The notes: generated from the letters alone by a model not told the origin. 64,000 nt of DNA from an uncultured archaeon (GCA_938034445.1 CALHLD010000029.1:1-64000); one strand, 5' to 3'; positions 51,119-59,608 are shown, counted from the first letter of the stretch. Numbers and translations: made by a program.

Positions 51119-51234
51119 ATTATATTGTTAAAAGTTTGTAGCATCATCCAATAGTTGTGTCCACAGACGGATTATTCTCCCTCAATATGTTATGCTTTAG
51201 CTTCCTTCTAGTCTTCAACTTATTTCAGTAACCC

Positions 51235-51255
51235 TTCTCCATCTTTAATGGAGAA
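51235..51255. repeat. Perfect 8-bp inverted repeat in the gap before the HEPN gene
   Basis: TTCTCCAT-CTTTA-ATGGAGAA forms an 8-bp stem with a 5-nt loop, halfway through the 260-base gap between the small anchored protein and the HEPN gene. It has no T-run after it, so it is not a clear terminator. The rest of the gap (51119-51377) holds only short broken frames and a TATA-like CTTATATG near 51345 that fits the HEPN gene promoter. Confidence 0.5.
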
Positions 51256-51377
51256 CACTCTGTATATTCGCATGTTAAAACTGAACAATATAATGCACAT
51301 GCTCACCTATTAACGTGGAGGCTATCAAACTTGTGGAAAAATAAGCTTATATGCACGATTAATGTATTTGTGATGTC

Positions 51378-51767
51378 ATGGTTGCAAGGGCTAGGGATTG
51401 GCTAAGGCAGGCTTTAAGGGATTTGGAGCATGCAGAGAAAGCTTTTGAGGATGGGTACTTTGAATGGGCCTGTTTTTCTGCGCAGCAGTCTGCAGAAAAA
51501 GATGTTAAGGCGCTTTTCCAACATCTTAACATTGAAGTATGGGGGTGCTCTATTTCAAGGATGCTTGAATCTCTTCCCGATAACTTTAAGCCTGATCATG
51601 TGCTAGTGGATAGGGCTAAGGAGTTAGATAGACATTATATTCCAACAAGATACCCTAATTTTCATCCTGAAGGCGCTCCTATGGACTACTATACAAGGGA
51701 TGATGCCTTGAGAGCGATTAGATATGCAAAAGAAATCGTTGAATTCTGCAGAAATAAGATTGTTTAA
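51378..51767 (+). CDS. HEPN-domain protein of a HEPN/MNT pair
   Basis: A 129-residue all-helical HEPN protein of the COG2250 type, usually encoded with a minimal nucleotidyltransferase. Typical motifs are 'RDWLRQALRDLEHAE', 'ACFSAQQSAEKDVKAL' and 'LDRHYIPTRYPN'. In HEPN toxins an R-x4-6-H motif cleaves RNA; here R-Y-P-N-F-H fits the spacing, but most COG2250 members lack an active motif, so nuclease activity is uncertain. The nucleotidyltransferase starts one base after the stop. Pairs of this kind act as toxin-antitoxin or substrate-binding/transferase modules. Confidence 0.87.
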   Translation: MVARARDWLRQALRDLEHAEKAFEDGYFEWACFSAQQSAEKDVKALFQHLNIEVWGCSISRMLESLPDNFKPDHVLVDRAKELDRHYIPTRYPNFHPEGAPMDYYTRDDALRAIRYAKEIVEFCRNKIV

Positions 51768-51768
51768 G

Positions 51769-52140
51769 ATGAATTTGGAAGAGATTCTAGGATTTCTTAG
51801 AGCATATGCTAAAAGGCTTATATGTGAAGGGCGTGCTGAATTGGTTGTACTTATAGGCTCTCTTGCTAGAGGGGACTATACAGCATTTTCTGATGCGGAC
51901 ATTCTTATTGTTGCTGAAAATGTTCCAAAAATTCCATTGTATAGAATTTCAGCTTATATTGAATCTAGGAGTCCCATAGACATTGAGCCAAGAGTTTTAA
52001 CTAGAAACGAACTCTATAGTATGGCTTTAGAAAAAACTATGTTTGTGAGGGAAGTGCTAGAATATGGGATAATATTGGCTGGAGATCCCAAAATTCTAGA
52101 AGAGGCGAAAGTTTATTTTCTAAAAAATAGGTTGTTATAA
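51769..52140 (+). CDS. Minimal nucleotidyltransferase (MNT) of a HEPN/MNT pair
   Basis: A polymerase-beta-like nucleotidyltransferase of about 123 residues. The GS-x10-D-x-D motif is present ('GSLARGDYTAFSDAD'), with a later Asp in 'PIDIEPRVLT' that completes the acidic triad. I start at the ATG one base after the HEPN stop rather than at the earlier in-frame ATG that overlaps the HEPN gene. In characterised HepT/MntA systems the MNT AMPylates and silences the HEPN toxin. That role is inferred here from gene pairing. Confidence 0.87.
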   Translation: MNLEEILGFLRAYAKRLICEGRAELVVLIGSLARGDYTAFSDADILIVAENVPKIPLYRISAYIESRSPIDIEPRVLTRNELYSMALEKTMFVREVLEYGIILAGDPKILEEAKVYFLKNRLL

Positions 52141-52166
52141 GACTAAAGACTAATCTTTTTAGATAC

Positions 52167-52177
52167 ATTTAAATATT
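52167..52177 (+). promoter_or_regulatory. TATA-like box of the flavodiiron protein gene
   Basis: The sequence ATTTAAATATT lies about 23 nt ahead of the GTG start at 52195, and no Shine-Dalgarno is visible. This suggests a leaderless transcript separate from the HEPN/MNT pair. Confidence 0.45.
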
Positions 52178-52194
52178 TGATATAATTTTTTATA

Positions 52195-53373
52195 GTGATA
52201 AAATTGGGGTTTTTCGAATTTTCCAAGAACGTGTATTGGGTTGGTGTTAAGGATTGGAGTCGTAGAATGTTTGATGCTCTAATTCCGCTTCCACGTGGTA
52301 CAAGCTATAACTCTTATCTTATTGTTGGTGAAAAGAAGCTTCTTGTTGATACTGTCAATCCTGGGTTTGAGGACGAGTTGAAAAAGAATGTTGATGCTAT
52401 AGTTGGATTAGAAAATTTAGACTATTTGGTAATGAATCATGCTGAACCCGATCATGCTGGCGCGATACCATATTTGATGAGCTTAAATGGGAAGCTTAAG
52501 ATTTTGGCAACTTTAAAGGGTGCAAAGATTGCTCAAACATACTATAACGTCCCTTATGATAGGATAATTGTTGTAGAAGATGGAGATGGTCTTGAATTGG
52601 GTGGAAAGACTTTAAAGTTTATTGAGGCACCTATGCTACATTGGCCTGAAACAATGTTCACATATCTTCGAGAGGATAATATACTGTTTTCCTGTGACTT
52701 TTTTGGTGCACATTTGGCTGAAGGATTTTTTGATGATGAAGTTGAAGATTTGCCTGTTTTTGCGCAAAAATATTTTGGAGAAATTATGATGCCCTTTAAA
52801 GTCATGGGGAGGGCTGCATTGGAGAAGTTAAAAAATTTTGAAATAAAGGTTATTGCTCCAAGTCATGGCCCAATATATAAGAATCCGAATAAGATTTTGA
52901 ATCTCTATCGAAGTTGGATTGAAGGCTTCACAAGAGAAAAGGTGGTTATAGTTTATGTGAGTATGTGGGGTTCAACTGAAAATATGGCTCACATAATGTC
53001 GAAAACTTTAATGTCCGAGGGTGTGTATGTTGTTGAATATAATCTATCTTATGCTGACCTAGGTGACTTGATAAAGGATCTTGTTGATGCAAGAGCTATT
53101 GTTTTGGCTGCTCCAACTGTATTAAATGGCGCCCATCCTTTAATGGTCTATTTTCTCTACCTCTTTAATGCATTGCGTCCGCCTACAAAATACTGTATTA
53201 TACTTGGTTCTTTTGGCTGGGCTGGTGGTGGGGTGAAGCGGATTAAAGATGCGGTTAGTGCTAATGTTGAGGTTTTAGATGTTTTAGAAGTTAATGGTAG
53301 GGCTAATGAAACTGAAATTGCTAAGATTGTTGAATTTGGAAGGAGGCTGGCGAAAAAGGTTAAAGAAATATAG
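52195..53373 (+). CDS. fprA: A-type flavodiiron protein (FprA)
   Basis: A 392-residue flavoprotein that reduces oxygen (or nitric oxide) to water (or N2O) with electrons from F420H2, rubredoxin or another carrier. The N-terminal metallo-beta-lactamase-like domain carries the diiron ligands in 'MNHAEPDHAG', His in 'PMLHWPETMF', Asp in 'FSCDFFGAH' and His in 'APSHGPIY'. The C-terminal flavodoxin domain has the FMN loop 'SMWGSTENMAH' and 'GSFGWAGGG'. All ligands are intact. Start is GTG. No rubredoxin is nearby. It probably protects the anaerobe from oxygen. Confidence 0.94.
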   Translation: MIKLGFFEFSKNVYWVGVKDWSRRMFDALIPLPRGTSYNSYLIVGEKKLLVDTVNPGFEDELKKNVDAIVGLENLDYLVMNHAEPDHAGAIPYLMSLNGKLKILATLKGAKIAQTYYNVPYDRIIVVEDGDGLELGGKTLKFIEAPMLHWPETMFTYLREDNILFSCDFFGAHLAEGFFDDEVEDLPVFAQKYFGEIMMPFKVMGRAALEKLKNFEIKVIAPSHGPIYKNPNKILNLYRSWIEGFTREKVVIVYVSMWGSTENMAHIMSKTLMSEGVYVVEYNLSYADLGDLIKDLVDARAIVLAAPTVLNGAHPLMVYFLYLFNALRPPTKYCIILGSFGWAGGGVKRIKDAVSANVEVLDVLEVNGRANETEIAKIVEFGRRLAKKVKEI

Positions 53374-53376
53374 TTC

Positions 53377-54447
53377 TCATACTATCTTCCATTGTCCATT
53401 TTCCATTACAAGTTGGCTGTCAAAGTAGATTTTCCCCTTTTTCCTCAAATCCTTTATTATGTCCCAATGTATTGCTGAAACGTTTTTGCTTAATGTTTCC
53501 TTGTAACCGTTTCCTAGGGCTGTATGTATTGTGCCACCTATTTTTTCGTCAAATAATATGTTTTTTACCGGCCTTGTTATACTATAGTTTAGGCCTATAC
53601 CGAATTCTCCAAGCCTTTTTGCACCATCATCTGTGTCCAGAATCTTTTTTAGAAAATCTTTTCCCGATACTGCATCAGCTTCTACAACAACTCCATCCTT
53701 GAATTTTAATCTTATTCCCTCTATAACGTTACCCAAATATACTGCTGGTATGTCGTAGAAGATTTGGCCGTTAACACTATCTTCTACAATGCTTGTGAAC
53801 ACTTCACCATCTGGCATATTCTTTTTTCCATCACCTACTTTCGCATTCCTTCCCTTCACACTAAATGTTATGTCCGTATCCTCTCCTATAATATGTACTT
53901 GGTCTGTTTTGTCCAGCATTTTTTTCAACTTATATAGGTTGTCTGATAGGCTTCTCCAGTCTATTAGGCATGAATTGTACACAAATTCTTCAAATTCCTC
54001 TAGCGCCATTCCAGCCTCTTGTGCCAGAGATTCTACTGGATAGTAGAAGGCGCACCATCTTGTTTTTTCAACCCTCCAGTCTGAGATTGGCTTAAGAACT
54101 TTAACACGTTGTGAAATTTTTGAAGCTTCAATGTTTGCAAGCTCTTTAACGTTTGATGGTGCCCTTAGGGCAATGTAGACGTCCGTATTTTTTATCTCGT
54201 AAAGTTCGTGTTCTGGGAAAAAGTTCAATATTTTATCGCTTGCATACTTGTAGAATATGTAGTTTCTTCCTGGTATGTCAACCTTTATCCATGGATAAGC
54301 GTCTTTTAGTAGGCATTGTTTGTAGACTTCGAGGGCCAAATCTTTTGCGTGTACATCACATGATATCTGCACCCTATCTCCTGCTTTAACTTCTGTAGAA
54401 TATTCTATAAGAAGTTTGGCAAGCTTTATGATTCTGTCATCTACCAT
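53377..54447 (-). CDS. M29-family aminopeptidase
   Basis: A 356-residue metal-dependent aminopeptidase of peptidase family M29 (thermophilic aminopeptidase T/AmpS group). Conserved segments include 'GDRVQISCDVHAKDLALEVY', 'PDGEVFTSIVEDSVNG' with a metal Glu, 'GEFGIGLN' with a second Glu, 'IGGTIHTALGNG' and 'SAIHWDII' with the His and Asp ligands. Length is slightly shorter than the usual 400, mostly at the N-terminus. The stop is 3 bases from the flavodiiron stop, in convergent orientation. It probably trims peptides in the cytoplasm. Confidence 0.9.
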   Translation of the reverse strand: MVDDRIIKLAKLLIEYSTEVKAGDRVQISCDVHAKDLALEVYKQCLLKDAYPWIKVDIPGRNYIFYKYASDKILNFFPEHELYEIKNTDVYIALRAPSNVKELANIEASKISQRVKVLKPISDWRVEKTRWCAFYYPVESLAQEAGMALEEFEEFVYNSCLIDWRSLSDNLYKLKKMLDKTDQVHIIGEDTDITFSVKGRNAKVGDGKKNMPDGEVFTSIVEDSVNGQIFYDIPAVYLGNVIEGIRLKFKDGVVVEADAVSGKDFLKKILDTDDGAKRLGEFGIGLNYSITRPVKNILFDEKIGGTIHTALGNGYKETLSKNVSAIHWDIIKDLRKKGKIYFDSQLVMENGQWKIV

Positions 54448-54483
54448 AATCTAAATCCTTAACATATTATTTTATAAAATTAT

Positions 54484-56016
54484 CTATTTAAAAAATTCTA
54501 TTTTTGAAAGTTCAATGAAATCCTCTTTAAGATGTTCATAGATTCTCTTATATAATTTGAACATATTAGTATACCTTTTATGGTTTTCAGCATCCGGTAT
54601 AAGCTCCTCATCAATTTTAACCATCCTTTTAATCTCCTCTACACTTTTGTAGACTTTTACGCCTAATCCAGCTATTAGTGCATCCCCAAATGTTTCGGTT
54701 GCAAGCATTCTTGTAACCTCAACCTTTTTTCCTGTAATGTCTGTAATGATCTTTCTCCAAAGTCTACTTTTTGCTCCTCCCCCTCCAACTCTAATCTTTG
54801 GTATAGAAAATCCTGCTTCCTCGAATACCTCAATATTGTGTCTCAAACTGTATGCTACACCCTCCATTACAGCTCTCGCAATCTCTCCCCTTTTATGCAT
54901 TGCAGTGAAACCGAATAGTACTCCTCTAGCGTATGGGTCCCATATGGGGCTTTTTTCTCCAGAAAGGTATGGTAAAAATATTATTCCTCTTGATCCTGCC
55001 GGAACCTTTTCCGCCTCCTCATCTATCATCTGGTACGCTGACTTTCCTAAAATTTTTGCCTTTTCAGTGGTAAATGTTGCAAGTTCATCCCTAAACCATT
55101 TCATTGAAAGGCCCCCTCCCTGCATTAGCGCCATCGCCAGCCACCTGTCTTCGATTGCATGATGTATGTTGATGAACCTTTTATCAAATTTTGGTTGGTT
55201 CATACAGCAGCAGAGTCTTCCAAGTGTTCCTAATGTATAGAATGCTTCACCTTCGTCCAGTATTGCTGAGCCGACTGCAGCTCCTACTGTGTCCATACAG
55301 CCTGCTACTACTTGTGTTCCCTTTGCGAGTCCTGTTAACTTTGAAGCTTCCTCACTTACTTCTCCTACAATTTCCTTTGAAATATATGCGTCCGGCAGCT
55401 TTTCTATTGGAATACCAAGCATTTTGCAGAGCTCTTCTGACCACCCTTTTTCTTTTCCTATTTTATATAGTAGTGTGGTTGAGCATCTTGATAGGTCTAT
55501 TGTATATTTTCCAGTAAGCTTCATTGTTACGAAGCCTGTTGGAACCATGAACTTGTACGTTTTTTCGAAGACCTTTGGCATGTTCTCTTTTATCCATAAT
55601 ATTGTTGGTGCAAGAAATGTTCCTGAAGCAATCCTATTTCCCGTTGTCTCAAAAACCTTTTTTTCTCCAACTATTTCTCTAATCTTTTCCGCATACCTTA
55701 TGCTCCTGTTATCTAGCTGCATTATAGCATTTATTATAGCTTTACCTTCACTGTCTACTGCAACACAAGCGTTCGTTCCACTAACGCATACTCCTAAAAT
55801 TTCTTTTGGATTCACTTTAGATGTCTTCAGTACCGCTTTAACTGTATCCTGTAATGCTTTCCACCACCCGTTTTCTGGATCCTCTTCAGCGTATCCAACG
55901 TTTGGGCTTATTATTGGATACTCTTCTTGTGCTACCGCTACAGAATTTCCTTCGAGGTCAAATAGTTCACTTTTTGTGCTGCTTGTTCCAACATCTATTC
56001 CAAGTAGGTATGGCAT
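54484..56016 (-). CDS. xylB: FGGY-family ketose kinase (xylulokinase-like), copy 2
   Basis: A 510-residue sugar kinase with 'LGIDVGTSSTKSELFDLEG' as the phosphate loop, the Asp-containing 'GCMDTVGAAVG' region, 'FLPYLSGEKSPIWDP' and the ATP-site 'VGGGGAKSRLWRKIITDITG'. It is closest in pattern to xylulokinases. I start at the ATG 7 bases after the aldolase stop; the longer frame begins with TTG inside the aldolase gene. It completes an operon of dehydrogenase, class II aldolase and kinase, which would oxidise a polyol, phosphorylate the ketose and split it. The exact sugar (ribulose, xylulose or a deoxy sugar) is open. Confidence 0.9.
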   Translation of the reverse strand: MPYLLGIDVGTSSTKSELFDLEGNSVAVAQEEYPIISPNVGYAEEDPENGWWKALQDTVKAVLKTSKVNPKEILGVCVSGTNACVAVDSEGKAIINAIMQLDNRSIRYAEKIREIVGEKKVFETTGNRIASGTFLAPTILWIKENMPKVFEKTYKFMVPTGFVTMKLTGKYTIDLSRCSTTLLYKIGKEKGWSEELCKMLGIPIEKLPDAYISKEIVGEVSEEASKLTGLAKGTQVVAGCMDTVGAAVGSAILDEGEAFYTLGTLGRLCCCMNQPKFDKRFINIHHAIEDRWLAMALMQGGGLSMKWFRDELATFTTEKAKILGKSAYQMIDEEAEKVPAGSRGIIFLPYLSGEKSPIWDPYARGVLFGFTAMHKRGEIARAVMEGVAYSLRHNIEVFEEAGFSIPKIRVGGGGAKSRLWRKIITDITGKKVEVTRMLATETFGDALIAGLGVKVYKSVEEIKRMVKIDEELIPDAENHKRYTNMFKLYKRIYEHLKEDFIELSKIEFFK

Positions 56017-56023
56017 TTTGGAT

Positions 56024-56635
56024 TCAGTAGGGGATTGGTAATGGTTTTCCAATCTGCATTGAATATATTGCTATCTGTGCAGTAGCTTCGAGTAGGTCTG
56101 CGTAATTGTATGCTTCCTCTAAATCTTTTCCCACTGCGACTGCTCCGTGGCTCTGTAGGACTGCAACTTTAACGCTTTTATCCTTGAAAGCTTCTTTTGT
56201 CTTTTCAGCCAGCTCTATCGAGCCTGGGGGACCGTATCCTACAACTGGACATTTTCCTAGAATCTTTAAACCTTGAACTGTGACCAGGGGGATCTCCTTT
56301 CCAACAACTGCAAAGGATGTAGCAGCTATAGAGTGTGTGTGAAATACTGCGTTAACATCGTCTCTAACCTTATATATTCCAAGGTGCATGTTTATTTCCT
56401 TTGAAGGTTTCCCCTTTCCCTCCAGAACATTTCCATCTAAGTCTATGATAATGATGTCACTTCTTTTCATGTTCCTAAAAGAAGCTCCAGTTCTTTTTAT
56501 TATAACCTTATTTTCACCTAAAACTCTTGCACTTATGTTTCCACCGGAGGCAGAGATCAGTCCCCTTCTATATGCTTCCTGAGATATTTGGATACATTCT
56601 TCTATTAGCTCATCTAAGTTTGTGCTCATAACCAA
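56024..56635 (-). CDS. Class II aldolase/epimerase family (fuculose-phosphate aldolase-like)
   Basis: A 203-residue zinc enzyme of the class II aldolase/adducin family (fuculose-1-phosphate, rhamnulose-1-phosphate or ribulose-phosphate type). Zinc ligands are seen as His and His in 'FHTHSIAA' and a third in 'LQSHGAVAVG'; the acid/base Glu lies in 'KPSKEINMH'. The N-terminal 'GGNISARVL' phosphate loop and 'RTGASFRN' are intact. It would cleave a ketose 1-phosphate to dihydroxyacetone phosphate and an aldehyde. It sits between a polyol-type dehydrogenase and a ketose kinase on the same strand. Confidence 0.9.
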   Translation of the reverse strand: MVMSTNLDELIEECIQISQEAYRRGLISASGGNISARVLGENKVIIKRTGASFRNMKRSDIIIIDLDGNVLEGKGKPSKEINMHLGIYKVRDDVNAVFHTHSIAATSFAVVGKEIPLVTVQGLKILGKCPVVGYGPPGSIELAEKTKEAFKDKSVKVAVLQSHGAVAVGKDLEEAYNYADLLEATAQIAIYSMQIGKPLPIPY

Positions 56636-56674
56636 TATAGCCGAGTTTTAGGTAAATAAAAATTATTATCGAAG

Positions 56675-57706
56675 CTATGGTATAACAAGCGTCTTTAGTC
56701 CCTCAATCATTTCCTTCATTTCAAGACCCTTTACTACTTCTTCTAGCTTAAGCTTATGGGTTATAAGAGATTTTAGATTAACTCTTCCATTGTTCACAAG
56801 CTCTACAGCCTTCCTGTGCAGATATGGGGTTGATGCTGATGAGCCCGTCAACTCTATCTCCCTATAATGTATCCAGTTTGGGTCAATTGTTATCTTTGAA
56901 CCTTCAGGGCATCCAGCAAATATTACAACTCTAGCACCCTTCCTAGCACATTTTAGAGAATCTTCTATAAGCTTTGGAACACCAGCGTCTACTATTATCT
57001 TATCCGCTCCCTTTCCTCCAGTCTCACTTATTATCTTTTGATAAACATCCTCTTTTTGAGGGTTTATTACGATGTCTGCTCCAAGCTCTTTAGCCTTATT
57101 TGCTCTGAACTCGTTCATCTCACTCACGAATATTAGGCTTGCGCCTGCAATTCTTGCAAGCTGAACATGCATTAATCCGATTGGTCCAGCTCCAGCTATC
57201 CAAACATGTTCTCCATGTCTTATATCAAGTCTATTTATTCCATTCAAGCATGCTGCTAGAGGCTCCGTTATCGCTGCCTCCTCATAAGATATCTTGTCAG
57301 GCAATTTGATTACTGCACCATATGATATCGCCTCTTCTGGTATCTTAACATATTCTGCAAATCCTCCATCATATTCGTACCCTATAGTTGGTCTACTTAC
57401 ACAAATGTTCGGTCTACCCATCATACACGCGTAACATTTCCCGCATGCAATAACAGGATAAACCGTCACCCTATCTCCTACACTATAGCCTTCAACATTT
57501 CCACCTAACTCGACGATTTCTCCAGCGAACTCGTGTCCTATTATTCTCGGTGTCTTAATCTTCTTTGTACCCCTGTAGATTCTTAAATCAGTTCCACAGA
57601 TTGCTGCTGCCTTCACCTTAACTAAAACTTCATTTGATCCGACAGTCGGCTTTGGCGCATCCTCAACCTTCAAATTTAGTGCCTCATAAAAGACAGCTGC
57701 TTTCAT
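56675..57706 (-). CDS. Zinc-dependent medium-chain dehydrogenase (polyol/threonine dehydrogenase-like)
   Basis: A 343-residue MDR-superfamily dehydrogenase. Catalytic zinc ligands are Cys in 'AAICGTDLRIY', His-Glu in 'IGHEFAGEIV', and the structural zinc loop is 'CGKCYACMMGRPNIC'. The Rossmann motif is 'GAGPIGLMHVQLA'. An acidic Glu in 'FVSEMNEFRA' suggests NAD rather than NADP. The first gene of the operon with the aldolase (39 bases) and FGGY kinase, it would oxidise a sugar alcohol or sugar to the ketose or lactone. Confidence 0.9.
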   Translation of the reverse strand: MKAAVFYEALNLKVEDAPKPTVGSNEVLVKVKAAAICGTDLRIYRGTKKIKTPRIIGHEFAGEIVELGGNVEGYSVGDRVTVYPVIACGKCYACMMGRPNICVSRPTIGYEYDGGFAEYVKIPEEAISYGAVIKLPDKISYEEAAITEPLAACLNGINRLDIRHGEHVWIAGAGPIGLMHVQLARIAGASLIFVSEMNEFRANKAKELGADIVINPQKEDVYQKIISETGGKGADKIIVDAGVPKLIEDSLKCARKGARVVIFAGCPEGSKITIDPNWIHYREIELTGSSASTPYLHRKAVELVNNGRVNLKSLITHKLKLEEVVKGLEMKEMIEGLKTLVIP

Positions 57707-57794
57707 TTTCTCACGTCTTTAAAAGAATAATGTACGCTATTTATGGTTTATTTTTTTAGAATGCGTCCTGAATCCGTTTTCAAGCTGCCCACTT

Positions 57795-58859
57795 TTATGA
57801 AAAAGTTTTTCCAGTTATGTATTCGTTTTTGCATGGGTTGCCTATCGTGTAATGGTATATGTTTTTGCAGGTTTCTAGAATTGTTGACCCAAGTGTCTTA
57901 ATTTTTGAAATTGAATCATCATCTTGTCCATTAACATGTCTGCATATCGATGATGGGTAATCGAAGTGGTCTCTAAAAATTTCTTTTACGACTTCAACAT
58001 TTAATTGGGAACCCATTTTTCTAATTAACTGTTTTGCCCTAATTTCTCTAACGAAGGTGTCTCCAGACAATCCTTTGAGACCTGCATTTAATCCTCTGAA
58101 CCTGTCGCTTATAAAATGATTTGTATGAACAATAATTCCATCATCATCTACTTCTATGTATTCGAAATCTTTGGGAGTCAGCTCTAAGTCTATTATAAAA
58201 TCCTTTTTCGCTAGCAAAAAGTTTATTGACGAACTCCTCTTTGCATCTTTCACAAGTTCAAAAACCTTTGATAGCCTTGTGCAATTTAAAATGCTCCATC
58301 CTAAGACTGTGATAGCTGGGACACCAAGTTTTCCTCCATCATCCTTCGACCTCAATGCATTAATACATAATCCTATACCTTCAGAATTTAATCCCCTATG
58401 TGTTAATGCTCCCGCCTCAACCTGAGTAAAAACTGTGGGTCCCCCACTAATTCTATATCTTAAATTGACAACATTAGCTTCAATTCCAGCATACAGATCC
58501 CAATTTTGGGCAATAAAAGTATCCTCTCCGTTTGAAAAGCCTATTGAAGTACAAGAAGATCTTTCTGAAAAGATAATCTCATATCTATAATTTAGCACCA
58601 GAATATCGTTAAATGGAACACCAGCGCCCTCAGCTATTCCTTTCATAAACTCTATAGCGTCAGAATTAAAGGAGGAAACTTCTTCCACACCATCGTAAGC
58701 TCTTTCTATAAGTTTCTCCCATCCTAAACCATACTTATGTAAAAATATTGTCTTGTAGGTTTTGATATTTTTAGAAATAAGTCCCTTAACTTGTTCACCA
58801 TAAACTTTACCAACATGAAAAGGTTTTCCCTCCACTGATATTTCTACAACATTTTCCAT
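57795..58859 (-). CDS. C45 / acyl-CoA:6-APA acyltransferase-like amidohydrolase
   Basis: A 354-residue Ntn-hydrolase-fold protein of peptidase family C45 (isopenicillin-N acyltransferase-like). The nucleophile is the Cys in 'SSCTSIGFSNG' near residue 103, which in this family becomes N-terminal after self-cleavage. Conserved 'FIAQNWDLYAG', 'GALTHRGLNSEGIGLCINAL' and 'VHTNHF' are present. Members hydrolyse amides or transfer acyl groups; natural substrates are mostly unknown. It is read in the same direction as, and 88 bases upstream of, the polyol operon, so it may be coregulated. Confidence 0.82.
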   Translation of the reverse strand: MENVVEISVEGKPFHVGKVYGEQVKGLISKNIKTYKTIFLHKYGLGWEKLIERAYDGVEEVSSFNSDAIEFMKGIAEGAGVPFNDILVLNYRYEIIFSERSSCTSIGFSNGEDTFIAQNWDLYAGIEANVVNLRYRISGGPTVFTQVEAGALTHRGLNSEGIGLCINALRSKDDGGKLGVPAITVLGWSILNCTRLSKVFELVKDAKRSSSINFLLAKKDFIIDLELTPKDFEYIEVDDDGIIVHTNHFISDRFRGLNAGLKGLSGDTFVREIRAKQLIRKMGSQLNVEVVKEIFRDHFDYPSSICRHVNGQDDDSISKIKTLGSTILETCKNIYHYTIGNPCKNEYITGKTFS

Positions 58860-58935
58860 ACTCTATTCTATAAATTTAAAAGAATATTAAAGTTTAAGGC
58901 AAGTTAGCAATTTATATCTTCCTAACAATGTTATA

Positions 58936-59376
58936 TTACCAAATAATTTTAACACCAAACTGTTCCCCAACATATCCTAAATCTTTATCACCAGAAACAA
59001 TAGGTATCTGCAAAATTTTACTTACTGCAATTGTTGTAGCATCGCATCCTGAAAGTCTTCTATCACGTAACAAGACGTTTTTCATAAGCATACTGTCTCC
59101 TAAAACTTTAACCTTAGATGCCTCTGTAGCAACTCTCTCGTCCAACTTTATTTCCCTAAAACTTTGCGTAAGATACGTTATAATGTCTTCCTCACTAGAA
59201 AAACCAGGTAATCTACCTCTACGCCAATGATACATAATCTCATAAAATATTAAATAGTGTATGAACCCCTTCATCTTTCCAACTTTTATTTCAAGCATGC
59301 ATTTCTTAGCTGTAGATGTCAAAGTATCTGTGGCAGCAGAAAGGATCGCATATGTGTCAACGATCACCTTACTCAA
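58936..59376 (-). CDS. vapC: PIN-domain ribonuclease toxin (VapC)
   Basis: A 146-residue PIN-domain protein. Acidic residues expected in the active site are visible: Asp7 in IVDTYAI, Glu46 in 'FYEIMYHW', Asp112 in 'GCDATTIAV' and Asp130/Asp132 in 'VSGDKDLGY'. It should cut RNA (often tRNA or rRNA) when freed from its antitoxin. Its start overlaps the end of the AbrB-type antitoxin gene by 8 bases, the standard arrangement of VapBC pairs. Full length. Confidence 0.9.
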   Translation of the reverse strand: MSKVIVDTYAILSAATDTLTSTAKKCMLEIKVGKMKGFIHYLIFYEIMYHWRRGRLPGFSSEEDIITYLTQSFREIKLDERVATEASKVKVLGDSMLMKNVLLRDRRLSGCDATTIAVSKILQIPIVSGDKDLGYVGEQFGVKIIW

Positions 59377-59608
59377 TTACTTCACCCTTATCAAGTTCGA
59401 TTTCCGCTTCGTCTGGGCTATAGAGTCCCTTAGCGCAGCCAAAAAGCCTATTCCATAAATCCTCCTTGCACAGGATTATGTTAGTTTTATCGACTTTAAT
59501 CCTAAGAATGTCGCCCTCTTCTATTTTCAGAGCATCTCTAATCTTTTTTGGCAATACAATCACACCCCTTTTTCTAACTAATATAATGTCAGATTTTTTC
59601 ATAATCAA
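59369..59608 (-). CDS. vapB: AbrB-type antitoxin (VapB)
   Basis: A 79-residue SpoVT/AbrB-fold DNA-binding antitoxin. The motif 'VRKRGVIVLPKKIRDALKIEEGDILRIKVD' is the swapped-hairpin DNA-binding domain; the C-terminal acidic tail (about residues 50-79, 'SPDEAEIELDKGEV') would wrap the PIN toxin. It precedes and overlaps the toxin gene by 8 bases. Such antitoxins usually repress their own promoter, which would lie in the AT-rich region upstream at 59609-59660. Confidence 0.88.
   Translation of the reverse strand: MIMKKSDIILVRKRGVIVLPKKIRDALKIEEGDILRIKVDKTNIILCKEDLWNRLFGCAKGLYSPDEAEIELDKGEVIE

Noticed and set aside
51119-51377. Possible transposase fragment in the gap before the HEPN gene
   Set aside because: Short frames on the minus strand are basic and vaguely protein-like, but broken by several stops and without any recognisable motif.
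55289-56041. 250-codon open frame antisense to the FGGY kinase
   Set aside because: It mirrors the kinase coding frame, has no recognisable domain, and the opposite strand has clear FGGY motifs. Long antisense frames are common here because of codon bias.
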